From assembly GCA_028868535.1 (NCBI GenBank), contig JAGWUH010000001.1, positions 1 to 64,000 on the forward strand: a DNA stretch of 64,000 bases. The letters are read 5' to 3'. Below the pieces are notes generated by a model. The model did no database searches and was not told where the DNA came from. It saw only the letters and a list, made by a program, of their open reading frames with translations. Shown here one piece after another: positions 28,515-37,660 of the stretch (positions within the stretch are counted from its first letter, which is position 1; every line of letters starts with the position of its first letter). Position numbers and translations under genes: made by a program. This stretch comes from Sphingomonadales bacterium (lineage in GTDB: Bacteria > Pseudomonadota > Alphaproteobacteria > Sphingomonadales > Sphingomonadaceae).

Positions 28515-28882
28515 AAGTCTTGCACCCCAGTTACGCTCGCGGCCTGGACATGGCATGCCGCGCATCGGACTGCCACTTCCCGGGCAGTTCGTCCTCCCCC
28601 ACATATTCGCGCTATGGTCACAGCTGGCAAGTGCGATAACGGCCCGCACCATGCCGCGCCGCGCCTTCGACCAATCGCAGTGCCGATATCGAGGTCTTCG
28701 CCGGTGAGGATCGCGCCCGGGCGATCTTGAATCCCGTTCGTCACCATTGTAGCCATCAGGAGACAGAGGCTGGCAGTGATCGGGCGACGGCCTCCGAGAA
28801 ACTGACGGAGAGGCGGCCAGGGTGCCCGGCAAAGCGCGCATCGCCGCCGTTTCGAAAGCTCTGACCGGAAAGGAAGCGGGAC
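28515..28882. other. Divergent intergenic region, TetR gene to hydratase gene
   Basis: This 368-bp gap holds no frame with a family resemblance or ribosome site on either strand. A weak match to the shared element (GCTAT and CAAG ends only) is at 28611-28631. Promoters for the TetR gene and for the hydratase-ligase pair should lie here, but no clear -35/-10 pair was found. Confidence 0.5.
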
Positions 28883-30049
28883 ATGGCCGAGCGTACGTTG
28901 GACTGTTCGGACCTCGACAGGATCATGGGCAAACCCTTGACACCCTGGTCGCTCAAGGAAGACCTGCACAACAACGATTTCCGTCGCTGGGTCCAGGCGA
29001 TGCATTACCCGAACCTGCTGCATTACGATGCGGACTATGCCGCGGTCGGGCGATGGGGCCGGCTGGTCGCGCCGCAGTCGTTCACCATCTCGGCGGGCGA
29101 AGGCCATGGCGCCTGCCCCGCGGGCATCGGCTCGATCCCCAATTCGCATCTGGTGTTCGGCGGTGACGAATGGTGGTTCTACGGGCCGCGACTGTTCGCC
29201 GGCGATCGCGTGATCCACGAGAAAATCCCGTTCGATTACGTCGTCAAGGAGACCAAGTTCGCCGGCCCGACCTGCTTCCAGCGTGGCGACAACAACTACT
29301 ACAAGCAGGATGGGACGTTGTTCGCGAAGCAGCGGTCGACCGCGATCCGCTACAATCCCGAATACGCCGTCGAAATGGCATCCATGGGCAGTGACGCCGA
29401 TGAACCTGCCTGGTCCGACGACGAGCTGGCCGAAATCGAGGAGCGCAAGCTCGAATACATCCGGGCCATGCAGGAGCTGGGGCATGGCCGCCGCCACTGG
29501 AACGAGCAGCAGGTGGGCGGCAAGCTGCCGGTCCGCGTATTCGGCCCACACTCGATTGCAAGCCTCGCGACCGAGTGGCGCGCCTACATGATGACGATCT
29601 GGGGCAGCGCCCACCGCAACCGCGACTGCGACCCCGACGTGCTGGGCTACGTCGGGCCGATGGCAGGCTGGGAGATGGATCCGGTGGAGGAGCGCTTCAA
29701 TCCGGAAAACACCGACGGCGCCTATATCGGTCCTTCGCGCGGCCATATGTTCAAGCGCTGGGCCAACTACATCGGCATGCCGCGCGAGTACGGCTATGGC
29801 GCCAGCATGGGCGCCTGGGTGCTCGACTATCTGGCCGGCTGGGCCGGTGAATGGGGCCAGGTGGTGCACTGCAATGCCCAGTATCGCGGTCCCGCCTTCG
29901 TCGGCGACATCACGATCATGACCGGCGAGATAGTGGACAAGCTGGTCGATGACGAAGGCCGCAACGTCGTGCAGGTCAAGGTGCTGATGGCGAACCAGCA
30001 GGGCACCACTCTGGCAACCGCAACCGCGGAAGTCGAACTGCCGCTCTGA
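28883..30049 (+). CDS. Double hot-dog (MaoC/FAS1-like) hydratase-type protein
   Basis: A 388-residue protein. The N-terminal half (HYPNLLHYDADYAAVG ... LVAPQSF) is like the FAS1-type dehydratase hot-dog, and the C-terminal half (GYGASMGAWVLDYLAGWAG, NAQYRGPAFVGDITIMTGEI) is like a MaoC hot-dog. The standard D-x-N-x-H motif of (R)-enoyl-CoA hydratases is not evident, so activity is uncertain. It probably acts on an acyl-CoA made by the ligase 13 bp downstream. Start supported by GGAAAGGAAGCGG upstream. Confidence 0.8.
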   Translation: MAERTLDCSDLDRIMGKPLTPWSLKEDLHNNDFRRWVQAMHYPNLLHYDADYAAVGRWGRLVAPQSFTISAGEGHGACPAGIGSIPNSHLVFGGDEWWFYGPRLFAGDRVIHEKIPFDYVVKETKFAGPTCFQRGDNNYYKQDGTLFAKQRSTAIRYNPEYAVEMASMGSDADEPAWSDDELAEIEERKLEYIRAMQELGHGRRHWNEQQVGGKLPVRVFGPHSIASLATEWRAYMMTIWGSAHRNRDCDPDVLGYVGPMAGWEMDPVEERFNPENTDGAYIGPSRGHMFKRWANYIGMPREYGYGASMGAWVLDYLAGWAGEWGQVVHCNAQYRGPAFVGDITIMTGEIVDKLVDDEGRNVVQVKVLMANQQGTTLATATAEVELPL

Positions 30050-30062
30050 CCCGGAGTTGCGC

Positions 30063-31781
30063 ATGAAGGGGTGGTCGATCGTTCCGGACCCGGCGGTCTC
30101 TCTGGCACGGGGAATTCCGCTGGACCAGGAGCCGGGGCTGGGCGCCCTTACCTTGTGCGGATTCATTGCAGAGGTCTGCGCGCGTCACGGCCCACGCGAA
30201 GCGATCGCGCAGCCACGCAGCGCGGGTGTGATCGAACGCTGGAGCTATGCGGAACTGGACCGCCGGGCACGACAGGTGGCGCGCTCGCTCGTGGCCACCG
30301 GCATCGGCAAGGGCACGCGCGTCGGCATCCTGATGACAAATCGGGCGGAGTTCGTCGCCAGCGCGTTCGGCATTGCGCTGGCCGGCGGAGTCGTCACCGC
30401 GTTCAGCACCTTCGCCACGCCGCACGAACTGGACCTGATGCTGACCGCCTCGGGCATTTCGGTCCTGTTGATGGAGCCACAGGTCCTGCGCAAGGATTTT
30501 GCCGGCATGCTCGCGCAGCTCTGCCCCGAAGTCGCGACGGCGGCACCGGGAGCACTTGCGTCCAGCCGATACCCGTTCCTGCGACACGTCGTGGCCGTGG
30601 ACCGGGAAGAAGACATCGGCGCGATCGAAGCATGGGAACATTTCGTGGCGCGCGGCAACGGCGTCGCGCCAGGCCAGGTCAACGCCCGAGCGGCCGCCGT
30701 GGCGCCGGCCGATCCGGGCGTGTTGCTGTTCTCCTCGGGTTCGACCGGCAAGCCCAAGGGCATTCTGAGTTCGCATCGGTCGGTCAGCATACAGCTTTGG
30801 CGGTGGGGCCGGATATTCGGGATCGGACCTTGCGACCGGGTGCTGACCGCCAACGGGTTCTTCTGGTCGGGCCAGTTCGGCATGGCGATCGGCGGCGCGC
30901 TGGGCTCCGGCGCGACATTGGTGATGCAGGCCTTCTTTGCTCCCGAGGCAACGCTCTCACTCTTCGAATCCGAGCGCATCACCGTGCCGATGGGTTGGCC
31001 GCATCAATGGCAACAACTGGCCGATGCGCCCAACTGGGACCGGGTGAACCTGTCCAGCCTCACGCATGTGGGCGCCAACAGCCTGCTGCGCACACATCCG
31101 ACCGTGCACACCGATTGGCAGGAACCGACCCGGATCTACGGCAACACGGAAACCTTCACGCTGAGCGCGGCTTACGATTCGGGTACGCCAGAGGAATTGC
31201 TGAAGGGCGCGTACGGTTTCCCTTTGCCCGGGATGACGATCAAGGTCGTCGATGCCTTTAGTGGCATGACGGTTCCGACCGGCGAGCGGGGAGAGCTCGC
31301 GGTCAAAGGCGTCACGCTGATGCTCGGGTATCTCGGCGTTCCGCTGGACGAGAGCCTTGACGACGAAGGCTTCCTGAGGACCGGCGACGGCGGATATCTC
31401 GACGCGGATGGACGTGTCTATTGGGAAGGCAGGCTGAACGACATCATCAAGACAGGCGGTGCGAATGTCTCGCCAGTCGAGGTCGATGCGCGGCTGCTCG
31501 AACATCCCGCCGTGAAGCTGGCGCAAACCGTGGGCATTCCCGACGACTTGCTGGGTGAGATGGTCGTCTCCTGCCTGACCTTGCACGAAGGACGCTCGCT
31601 CGACGAGGCAGAGGCGCGTCGCTTCGCCGCCGAGACGCTGGCCAGCTACAAGGTCCCCCGGCGGGTGCTGTTCCTGACCGACGCGGACATGGTACAAACC
31701 GGCACGGCCAAGATCAAAACCGCCGACCTGCGCAAGCTTGCTACCGCCCGCCTGGAGAACGGCGACTTGGCGACGACCTAG
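30063..31781 (+). CDS. AMP-forming acyl/aryl-CoA ligase
   Basis: A 572-residue ANL-superfamily enzyme. The phosphate loop FSSGSTGKPKG, YGNTETF, the hinge-region DGGYLDADGRVYWEGRLND and the C-terminal lysine in TGTAKIKT are all present, so it should adenylate a carboxylic acid and form the CoA thioester. The ATG at 30063 is preferred over a TTG two codons earlier because CCGGAG is then at correct spacing. It is co-transcribed with the hot-dog protein and provides the natural entry to the CoA-dependent part of the pathway. Confidence 0.9.
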   Translation: MKGWSIVPDPAVSLARGIPLDQEPGLGALTLCGFIAEVCARHGPREAIAQPRSAGVIERWSYAELDRRARQVARSLVATGIGKGTRVGILMTNRAEFVASAFGIALAGGVVTAFSTFATPHELDLMLTASGISVLLMEPQVLRKDFAGMLAQLCPEVATAAPGALASSRYPFLRHVVAVDREEDIGAIEAWEHFVARGNGVAPGQVNARAAAVAPADPGVLLFSSGSTGKPKGILSSHRSVSIQLWRWGRIFGIGPCDRVLTANGFFWSGQFGMAIGGALGSGATLVMQAFFAPEATLSLFESERITVPMGWPHQWQQLADAPNWDRVNLSSLTHVGANSLLRTHPTVHTDWQEPTRIYGNTETFTLSAAYDSGTPEELLKGAYGFPLPGMTIKVVDAFSGMTVPTGERGELAVKGVTLMLGYLGVPLDESLDDEGFLRTGDGGYLDADGRVYWEGRLNDIIKTGGANVSPVEVDARLLEHPAVKLAQTVGIPDDLLGEMVVSCLTLHEGRSLDEAEARRFAAETLASYKVPRRVLFLTDADMVQTGTAKIKTADLRKLATARLENGDLATT

Positions 31782-31833
31782 GTTGCGCGCCGAACCGCCG
31801 AGGACAAACGTCAGGAAGCGTCGCCTTCCCGGC

Positions 31834-31869
31834 GAGAGGCAGGCGCACCGATCGGAATGCCTGCCTCTC
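31834..31869. terminator. Bidirectional hairpin between convergent genes
   Basis: A perfect 11-bp inverted repeat, GAGAGGCAGGC (31834-31844) and GCCTGCCTCTC (31859-31869), with a 14-base loop, lies between the stops of the ligase and the TonB receptor. There is no clear U-tract, so it may need Rho or act as a transcript-end stabiliser. Confidence 0.6.
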
Positions 31870-31900
31870 TCGCGCCCCGCCGCCCGGAGCCTCGCCAGGA

Positions 31901-34453
31901 CTATTGGCCGAAGCGGTACTTGAGCCGGAAGCCGAACATGCGGGGCTGATTGACCTGGCCACCGTCGGCACCGGTCGTCTGGAAGGATGAGGACGGGAAC
32001 AGGATGCGGCCCTGGTTGGTCACGTTGGTCATGTAGAACGCAAGGTCGATCGGACCACCGAAGGCGCCATGCCAGTCGACGTTGAAGTTCAACTGGTTCA
32101 TCGCCGAGATCATGTACAGTGGCGAGGTCGTGGCCTCCTCGGCCTGGTTTGCATCAGCATGCGAGAAGGTCGCGCCGACCGAAACCTTGCCTACGCTGGT
32201 TGGCAGCGGCAGGACATAGGTGCCGGTTACGATCACCGTGTTCTTGGGCGACAGCGCCAGCGGCTCGCCCCTGCCGGCCGTCGGATTCAGCGAATCGTAG
32301 AAGACCGGCGGGGTGGGCAGGGTGATGTCGAGCACGCGCGTATTGAGGTAGGTGTATCCCACGTCCAGCGTGAAGCCGGGGAACAGGCGGAACGACGAGT
32401 CGATTTCCACGCCCCAGATGCGCGAGTGGCCGGCGTTGATGTTCGGCGCCGCGTTGGGAATGACCCCCTGGTACAGCGCATTGACGACCGGGTTGATCGT
32501 GATCTGCTGATTGTGGAAATCATTGTAGAACCCGGCGATATTGAAGTAGCCGGACACGGGCCCGTGGAAGCTGGTTTTGGCACCGAGCTCGTACAGGTCC
32601 AGCTTTTCCGGGCCGACAGTCTCGAAGCCGATCGAGTTGGAGGTGATCGATCCCATGCGGTAGCCGCGTGCCCACTTCAGGTAGATCATCATGTCCTGGT
32701 TGGGCTTGTAGTCGAAATCGATCAGCCAGGTGGGCCGCTTCGATTCGATCGATCGGGTGACATCGCACCGGGTCGGGTCGTTGGTGTAGAGCGCGTACGT
32801 CGATGCATTGGCGGCGTTCACGGTGAAGCCGGCAGGCGCCGTGTTGAAATGCAGGATGTCCTGACAATACTTGCCGGCCGGGGTGATGTTCATCAGCTCC
32901 GCCAGATCGCGCATCTTGTCGATCGTGTAGCGGATGCCGCCGGTCACGCTGAACTTGTCGGTCAGCTTGTAGGTCGCCTGGGCATAGAAGCCCTTGTCGT
33001 TGAACCAGTCCTTGGTGTTGGCATCGGATATCGAACCGACCGGGACCGGCACGAATCCCAGACCGGGAATGTTGAACGGCGCGTAAAGCGGATTGCAGGT
33101 CGAGGCCTGCTGGACGTTGCTGCAGTTCGTGAAGATCTCCACGTCCTGCGAGTTCCAGTCGAGCGGGTGGCTGATTTCGAGATAGGCGCCCGCCTGCCAG
33201 TTCAGGGCGCCTCCCAGCGCCGATCCCTGGAACTGCAGTTCCTCGGTGAAAGAATTCTGGGCGGTCGTATAAGGATAACGGCCGGGATGGAGCTGGATGG
33301 TCTTCAAGCCGGTGCCGACCGGGCCGTTCGCGGCCGGCGTGGAGAACGGTCCGCCCGAACCGGTGTACGGGAAGAACGGATAAGTAGAGAAATTGTCGCC
33401 CCACAGGCTGAAGTCGGCCCGTTCGCGATATTCCGAATAGGACAGGATGTTCTTGATCTTGAGGCTGTCGCTGACCTGCCAGGAGGTCGTGTTGATCACC
33501 GACCACTGCTCGATCAGCTCGCGGGCGTTCGGGTTGTTGTTCTCGACGTCCCACAAGCCGTCACCGCGCGCGTCCTGACGCGCAACCTGCGCGCATGCCG
33601 CCGGCCCCAGCAGTGCACCGAGACCGGTGTACGAATGGCCAGCCCAGGTGCAGGTCGCCAGCTTCGGTACCGAACCATGTGTATCGGACCGGCTGTAGGA
33701 ACCGATGGTGGTGTTCTCGATGTCCGCGGTGATATTGGCGAGGACGCTCAGCCGGGCGGCGATGTAGTTGGTGTTGTTGAAATCGGAAGGCCCGATGCCG
33801 CTGTGGTTCTTCACGTAGCCATCGGCCTTGTTCCAGTCCACGCCCGCGCGCACCTTGAGCGTATCGCCGAGCGGGATGTTCAGGACCGCCTGGAGCCGAC
33901 GCTCGTCGTAGTTGCCGACCGTACCTTCAACGTAGCCTTCGAGCTTGTCGGTCGGCCGATGCGGTACCAGCAGGATGGCGCCGCCCGTCGTGTTGCGACC
34001 AAACAAGGTGCCCTGCGGGCCCTTCAGCACCTGGACGTTTTCGAGATCGAACATCGAACCAACGCCGGCCCCGTTGCCCGACGTCGTCGGACCCAGAGCG
34101 CGGGGCGCGACGACATCGGCGAAGTATACGCCCACGGTCGGAGCCGTGTGATAGGCCTGCGTGAATCCACGCAACACGAAGCTGGCCTTTTCAGGCCCGA
34201 ACTGCTGGTTGACGGAAAGCGACGGCACAAACCCCCCCAGGTCTGCCGTACTGACGATGTTGCGCTGGCTGAGCTGCTCCTGCTTGAGAACCGTGATCGA
34301 GATCGGCACGTCCTGGAGGCGTTCCTCGACGCGACGGGCGGTGACGACGATGTCACCGGCGTCGTTGCCCGCGGTCTGTGCCAGCGACGGGTCAGCCACC
34401 ATCATTCCCGCAAGAACCGTGCTCGCCAGCAGAACCTTTCGTTGAATCCCCAT
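31901..34453 (-). CDS. TonB-dependent outer-membrane receptor
   Basis: An 850-residue receptor. A signal peptide (cleavage near PSLAQ), a region like a TonB box (DIVVTARR), a plug domain with DVPISITVL and NVQVLKGPQGTLFGRNTTGG, then a long beta-barrel. Sphingomonads use such proteins for bulky hydrophobic or glycosidic substrates rather than only iron. A shared promoter element upstream ties it to the catabolic island, so it is the probable importer of the substrate. Confidence 0.93.
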   Translation of the reverse strand: MGIQRKVLLASTVLAGMMVADPSLAQTAGNDAGDIVVTARRVEERLQDVPISITVLKQEQLSQRNIVSTADLGGFVPSLSVNQQFGPEKASFVLRGFTQAYHTAPTVGVYFADVVAPRALGPTTSGNGAGVGSMFDLENVQVLKGPQGTLFGRNTTGGAILLVPHRPTDKLEGYVEGTVGNYDERRLQAVLNIPLGDTLKVRAGVDWNKADGYVKNHSGIGPSDFNNTNYIAARLSVLANITADIENTTIGSYSRSDTHGSVPKLATCTWAGHSYTGLGALLGPAACAQVARQDARGDGLWDVENNNPNARELIEQWSVINTTSWQVSDSLKIKNILSYSEYRERADFSLWGDNFSTYPFFPYTGSGGPFSTPAANGPVGTGLKTIQLHPGRYPYTTAQNSFTEELQFQGSALGGALNWQAGAYLEISHPLDWNSQDVEIFTNCSNVQQASTCNPLYAPFNIPGLGFVPVPVGSISDANTKDWFNDKGFYAQATYKLTDKFSVTGGIRYTIDKMRDLAELMNITPAGKYCQDILHFNTAPAGFTVNAANASTYALYTNDPTRCDVTRSIESKRPTWLIDFDYKPNQDMMIYLKWARGYRMGSITSNSIGFETVGPEKLDLYELGAKTSFHGPVSGYFNIAGFYNDFHNQQITINPVVNALYQGVIPNAAPNINAGHSRIWGVEIDSSFRLFPGFTLDVGYTYLNTRVLDITLPTPPVFYDSLNPTAGRGEPLALSPKNTVIVTGTYVLPLPTSVGKVSVGATFSHADANQAEEATTSPLYMISAMNQLNFNVDWHGAFGGPIDLAFYMTNVTNQGRILFPSSSFQTTGADGGQVNQPRMFGFRLKYRFGQ

Positions 34454-34500
34454 GCCACCCTCCCTCTCGTCGATCGCCCGCCTGAACCCCCGGGTCGAGT

Positions 34501-34520
34501 CTGATCGTCAAAATAGTAGC
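34501..34520 (-). promoter_or_regulatory. GCTA-N7-GACGA operator-like element, copy 7
   Basis: On the minus strand GCTACTATTTTGACGATCAG; TTGCCA and TATTTT (16 bases apart) can form the promoter. It is 48 bases before the TonB receptor ATG. The most diverged of the seven with correct spacing. The rest of the gap to 34744 holds nothing else recognised. Confidence 0.55.
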
Positions 34521-34744
34521 AATCGTTCCGTTGGCAAGTCGACCAGCAGGAGTTGCCGGGTGACAACCCGGACAGTGCCCCCGCCCCCGCGATCCGCCTT
34601 TGAGGGCGACGTCGTACCCAGCCGGATTGCGCGCCAGGTGCGTTTCGCACGTCCGCGCCGTTTAGCCCGAATTCAGCCAGCTAGTGGCGACCGAACATGA
34701 GTTGACCGCGTTGCCGCGGACCGCCGAGGCTCGGCCTCCGCTTG

Positions 34745-35800
34745 CTAGCGCAGCGTGGCGTTGAGCGCCTGCAGCACCTCGTTACCAGGGCACAACGCCT
34801 CGTCGGTGAGCGTGTTGAGCGGCGCCTCGACGGTGTTGAGGTGCTTGTGCAGGTCATCCGCGTGCTCGTCGACGTACAGCAGGCCGGTGACGATCTCGCC
34901 CAGCGCAGCGTGTTCGTGCAGGTGGTTCATCGCGCCGATGCGATCGGTGGGATCATAGTCCTGGCCGAGCTTGCGCAGCAGCAGCATCGAGCCGTCGTGC
35001 TGGACGACGCGGCGCAGCTCGCCAGGGGCGTAACTGGTCTCGATGGCGTGGCGCTGCAGGACCACCTCGACCCTGTTCACCGCCTCGTTGTGCTCGCGCA
35101 CATAGTCGTAGGACTTGGTGGAACCGGCGTGGTTGTTGAAGGTGACGCAGGGGCTCAGCACGTCGATGAACGCCGGGCCCTTGTGACGCAGCGCGCCCTT
35201 GATCAGCGGCACAAGCTGCTCCTTGTCGCCCGAGAAGCTGCGCGCGACGTAAGTGGCGCCGAGCTGGAGCGCGAGCGCGACGAGGTCGATCGGGCTGTCG
35301 GCGTTGAGCACGCCCTTCTTGCTCTTGCTGCCCTTGTCCGCGGTCGCCGAGAACTGGCCCTTGGTGAGGCCATAGACACCGTTGTTCTCGACGATGTAGG
35401 TCAGGTTGACGCCGCGGCGCATGGCATGGGCGAACTGGCCGATGCCGATCGAGGCGCTGTCGCCATCGCCCGAGACGCCGAGGTAGGTAAGGTCGCGGTT
35501 CGCCAGCGCGGCGCCGGTGGCGACCGAGGGCATGCGGCCGTGGACCGAGTTGAAGCCGTGGCTGGCGCCAAGGAAGTAATCGGGCGTCTTCGACGAGCAG
35601 CCGATGCCGCTCATCTTGGCGACGCGATGCGGCTCGATGTCGAGCTCATAGCAGGCCTGGACGATCGCGGCGCTGATCGAATCGTGGCCGCAGCCCGCGC
35701 AAAGTGTCGAGACGCGGCCTTCGTAGTCGCGCCGCGTGAACCCGGCGGCGTTGCGCGGCAGGGCTTCGGAACCCAGGCGTGGCTTGGCGATGTAGGTCAT
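34745..35800 (-). CDS. korB: 2-oxoacid:acceptor oxidoreductase, beta (TPP-binding) subunit
   Basis: A 351-residue thiamine-diphosphate subunit: CAGCGHDSISAA and GIGCSSKTPDYF carry cysteines typical of the Fe-S beta subunit, and GDGDSASIGIGQFAHAMRR is the TPP/Mg motif. With the alpha subunit four bases upstream it converts a 2-oxoacid, CoA and an oxidised carrier to acyl-CoA and CO2. 2-Oxoglutarate is the most usual substrate for this KorAB form; another 2-oxoacid is possible. Last gene of a three-gene operon. Confidence 0.9.
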   Translation of the reverse strand: MTYIAKPRLGSEALPRNAAGFTRRDYEGRVSTLCAGCGHDSISAAIVQACYELDIEPHRVAKMSGIGCSSKTPDYFLGASHGFNSVHGRMPSVATGAALANRDLTYLGVSGDGDSASIGIGQFAHAMRRGVNLTYIVENNGVYGLTKGQFSATADKGSKSKKGVLNADSPIDLVALALQLGATYVARSFSGDKEQLVPLIKGALRHKGPAFIDVLSPCVTFNNHAGSTKSYDYVREHNEAVNRVEVVLQRHAIETSYAPGELRRVVQHDGSMLLLRKLGQDYDPTDRIGAMNHLHEHAALGEIVTGLLYVDEHADDLHKHLNTVEAPLNTLTDEALCPGNEVLQALNATLR

Positions 35801-35804
35801 GGTC

Positions 35805-37655
35805 TCAGCCCTTGGTCGGGATCAGGGGGCGCAGCCGCGGCGAGTTCATCGCCTCGCTGATGGCGCCGGCGATGAAACGCGCGGTGATCGGGCTGCCGTC
35901 GTAGTGCAGCACCTTCACCAGCTTCTTGGGATCGAACTCGCACTCGTTGACCAGCAGCGTACGGAGCTGCCCGCTCTCGTTCTGCTCGACCACGAAGACG
36001 AAGTCGTGCGCGTCGACGAAAGCCTCGACTTCGGCGTTGAACGGGAAGGCGCGGACGCGCAGCGCATCGAGGTAGATGCCGTCTGCCGCGAGGATGTCGA
36101 GCGCTTCCGCCATCGCCGGGCTGGTCGAGCCGAAATGGATGACGCCGAGGCGCGTCGGCTGGAGCGCCGGCTGCGCCACCGGCGGCGGGACGAGGGTCTT
36201 GGCCGTCTCGAACTTGGTGCGCAGGCGCTCCATGTTGTAGACGTAGTCCTCGCCGAGTTCCGAATAGCGAGCCTGGGCGTTGCGGCTGGTCCCGCGCGTG
36301 AAGAACGCACCCTTGGCCGGGTGCGTGCCCGGGATCGTGCGCCAGGGGATTCCGTCGCCGTCGACGTCCTCGTAGCGGCCGAACGACTTGCCGGCGTCGA
36401 GGTCCTCCGCGGTCAGCACCTTGCCGCGATCGTAGGCGCGGGCGTCGTCCCAGGCGAACGGCTGCGACAGGCGCTCGTTCATGCCGATGTCGAGGTCGGT
36501 CATCAGGAACACCGGGGTCTGCAGGCGCTCCGCCAGGTCGAAGGCCTGCGCGGTCATCGTGAAGCACTCGTGCGGGTCTTCGGGGAACAGCAGCACGTGG
36601 CGGGTATCACCATGGCTGGCATAGGCGCACAGCAGCAGGTCGCTTTGCTGGGTCTTGGTCGGCATGCCGGTCGACGGGCCACCACGCTGGACGTCGATGA
36701 TCACCGAGGGAACTTCGGCGAAGTAGGACAGTCCCAGGAACTCCTGCATCAGGGAGATGCCGGGACCGGACGTGGCGGTGAACGCGCGGGCGCCGTTCCA
36801 GCTCGCACCCAGCACCATGCCGATCGAGGCGAGCTCGTCCTCGGCCTGGACGATCGCATAGCGTGCGGCGCCGCTCTCCGGACAGGTGCGGTACTTGCGG
36901 CAATACGTGGTGAAGGCTTCGACCACCGAGGTCGAAGGCGTGATCGGATACCAGGCGGCGACGGTGGCGCCGCCATAGACCGCGCCGAGGCCGGCGGCGG
37001 CATTGCCGTCGATGACGATGCGGTCTCCCACCGCGTCGGACCGGCGGATCTTCAGGCCGATCTTCCCCGCGAAGTGCGTGCGGGTATGGTCGTAGCCGAT
37101 GCGGGCGGCGGCGCGGTTGCCGTCGATCAACTGGGTCTTGCCGCGGTACTGCTGGGCGATCAGGCCCTCGACCACCTCGAACTCCATGTCGAGCAGGCCG
37201 GCCAGCGCGCCGACGTACATGATGTTCTTGAACAGGCGGCGCTGGTTGGGATCGGTGAACTCGCGGGTGCAGATCGCGGTCAGCGGCACGCCGATGACGT
37301 TGATGTCCTCGCGAAGCTTGCCCTTCAGCGGGCGGGTGCTGTCATAGAACAGGTACCCGCCGGGTTCGATCTCGGCAACGTCGGCGTCCCAGGTCTGGGC
37401 GTTGAGCGCCACCATCAGGTCGCAGCCACCGCGGCGGCCCAGCCAGCCCTTTTCCGAGACGCGAACCTCGTACCAGGTGGGCATGCCCTGGATGTTCGAG
37501 GGGAAGATGTTGCGCGGGGAGACAGGCACACCCATGCGGACGATGGCACGGGCGAACATCTCGTTGGCCGATGCCGAGCCCGAACCGTTGACGTTGGCGA
37601 ACTTGACGACGAAGTCGTTGACGGCGGTGATCGCCGGGACGGTCATGCTATCCAT
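35805..37655 (-). CDS. korA: 2-oxoacid:acceptor oxidoreductase, alpha subunit with fused gamma domain
   Basis: A 616-residue protein. Residues about 10-200 are the gamma domain (ANVNGSGSASANEMFARAI, GWLGRRGGCDLMVALN) and the rest the pyrimidine-binding alpha domain (AAWYPITPSTSVVEAF, TSGPGISLMQEFLG, RGGPSTGMPTKTQQSD). The fused gamma-alpha form is usual for oxygen-tolerant KorA. The ATG at 37655 lies five bases past the stop of the upstream gene, with AAGGAT and GGAGG before it. Confidence 0.9.
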   Translation of the reverse strand: MDSMTVPAITAVNDFVVKFANVNGSGSASANEMFARAIVRMGVPVSPRNIFPSNIQGMPTWYEVRVSEKGWLGRRGGCDLMVALNAQTWDADVAEIEPGGYLFYDSTRPLKGKLREDINVIGVPLTAICTREFTDPNQRRLFKNIMYVGALAGLLDMEFEVVEGLIAQQYRGKTQLIDGNRAAARIGYDHTRTHFAGKIGLKIRRSDAVGDRIVIDGNAAAGLGAVYGGATVAAWYPITPSTSVVEAFTTYCRKYRTCPESGAARYAIVQAEDELASIGMVLGASWNGARAFTATSGPGISLMQEFLGLSYFAEVPSVIIDVQRGGPSTGMPTKTQQSDLLLCAYASHGDTRHVLLFPEDPHECFTMTAQAFDLAERLQTPVFLMTDLDIGMNERLSQPFAWDDARAYDRGKVLTAEDLDAGKSFGRYEDVDGDGIPWRTIPGTHPAKGAFFTRGTSRNAQARYSELGEDYVYNMERLRTKFETAKTLVPPPVAQPALQPTRLGVIHFGSTSPAMAEALDILAADGIYLDALRVRAFPFNAEVEAFVDAHDFVFVVEQNESGQLRTLLVNECEFDPKKLVKVLHYDGSPITARFIAGAISEAMNSPRLRPLIPTKG

Positions 37656-37660
37656 ATCCT

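Noticed and set aside
28611..28631. Possible further copy of the GCTA-N7-GACGA element near the TetR gene
   Set aside because: Only the GCTAT and CAAG ends match; the invariant GACGA is missing.
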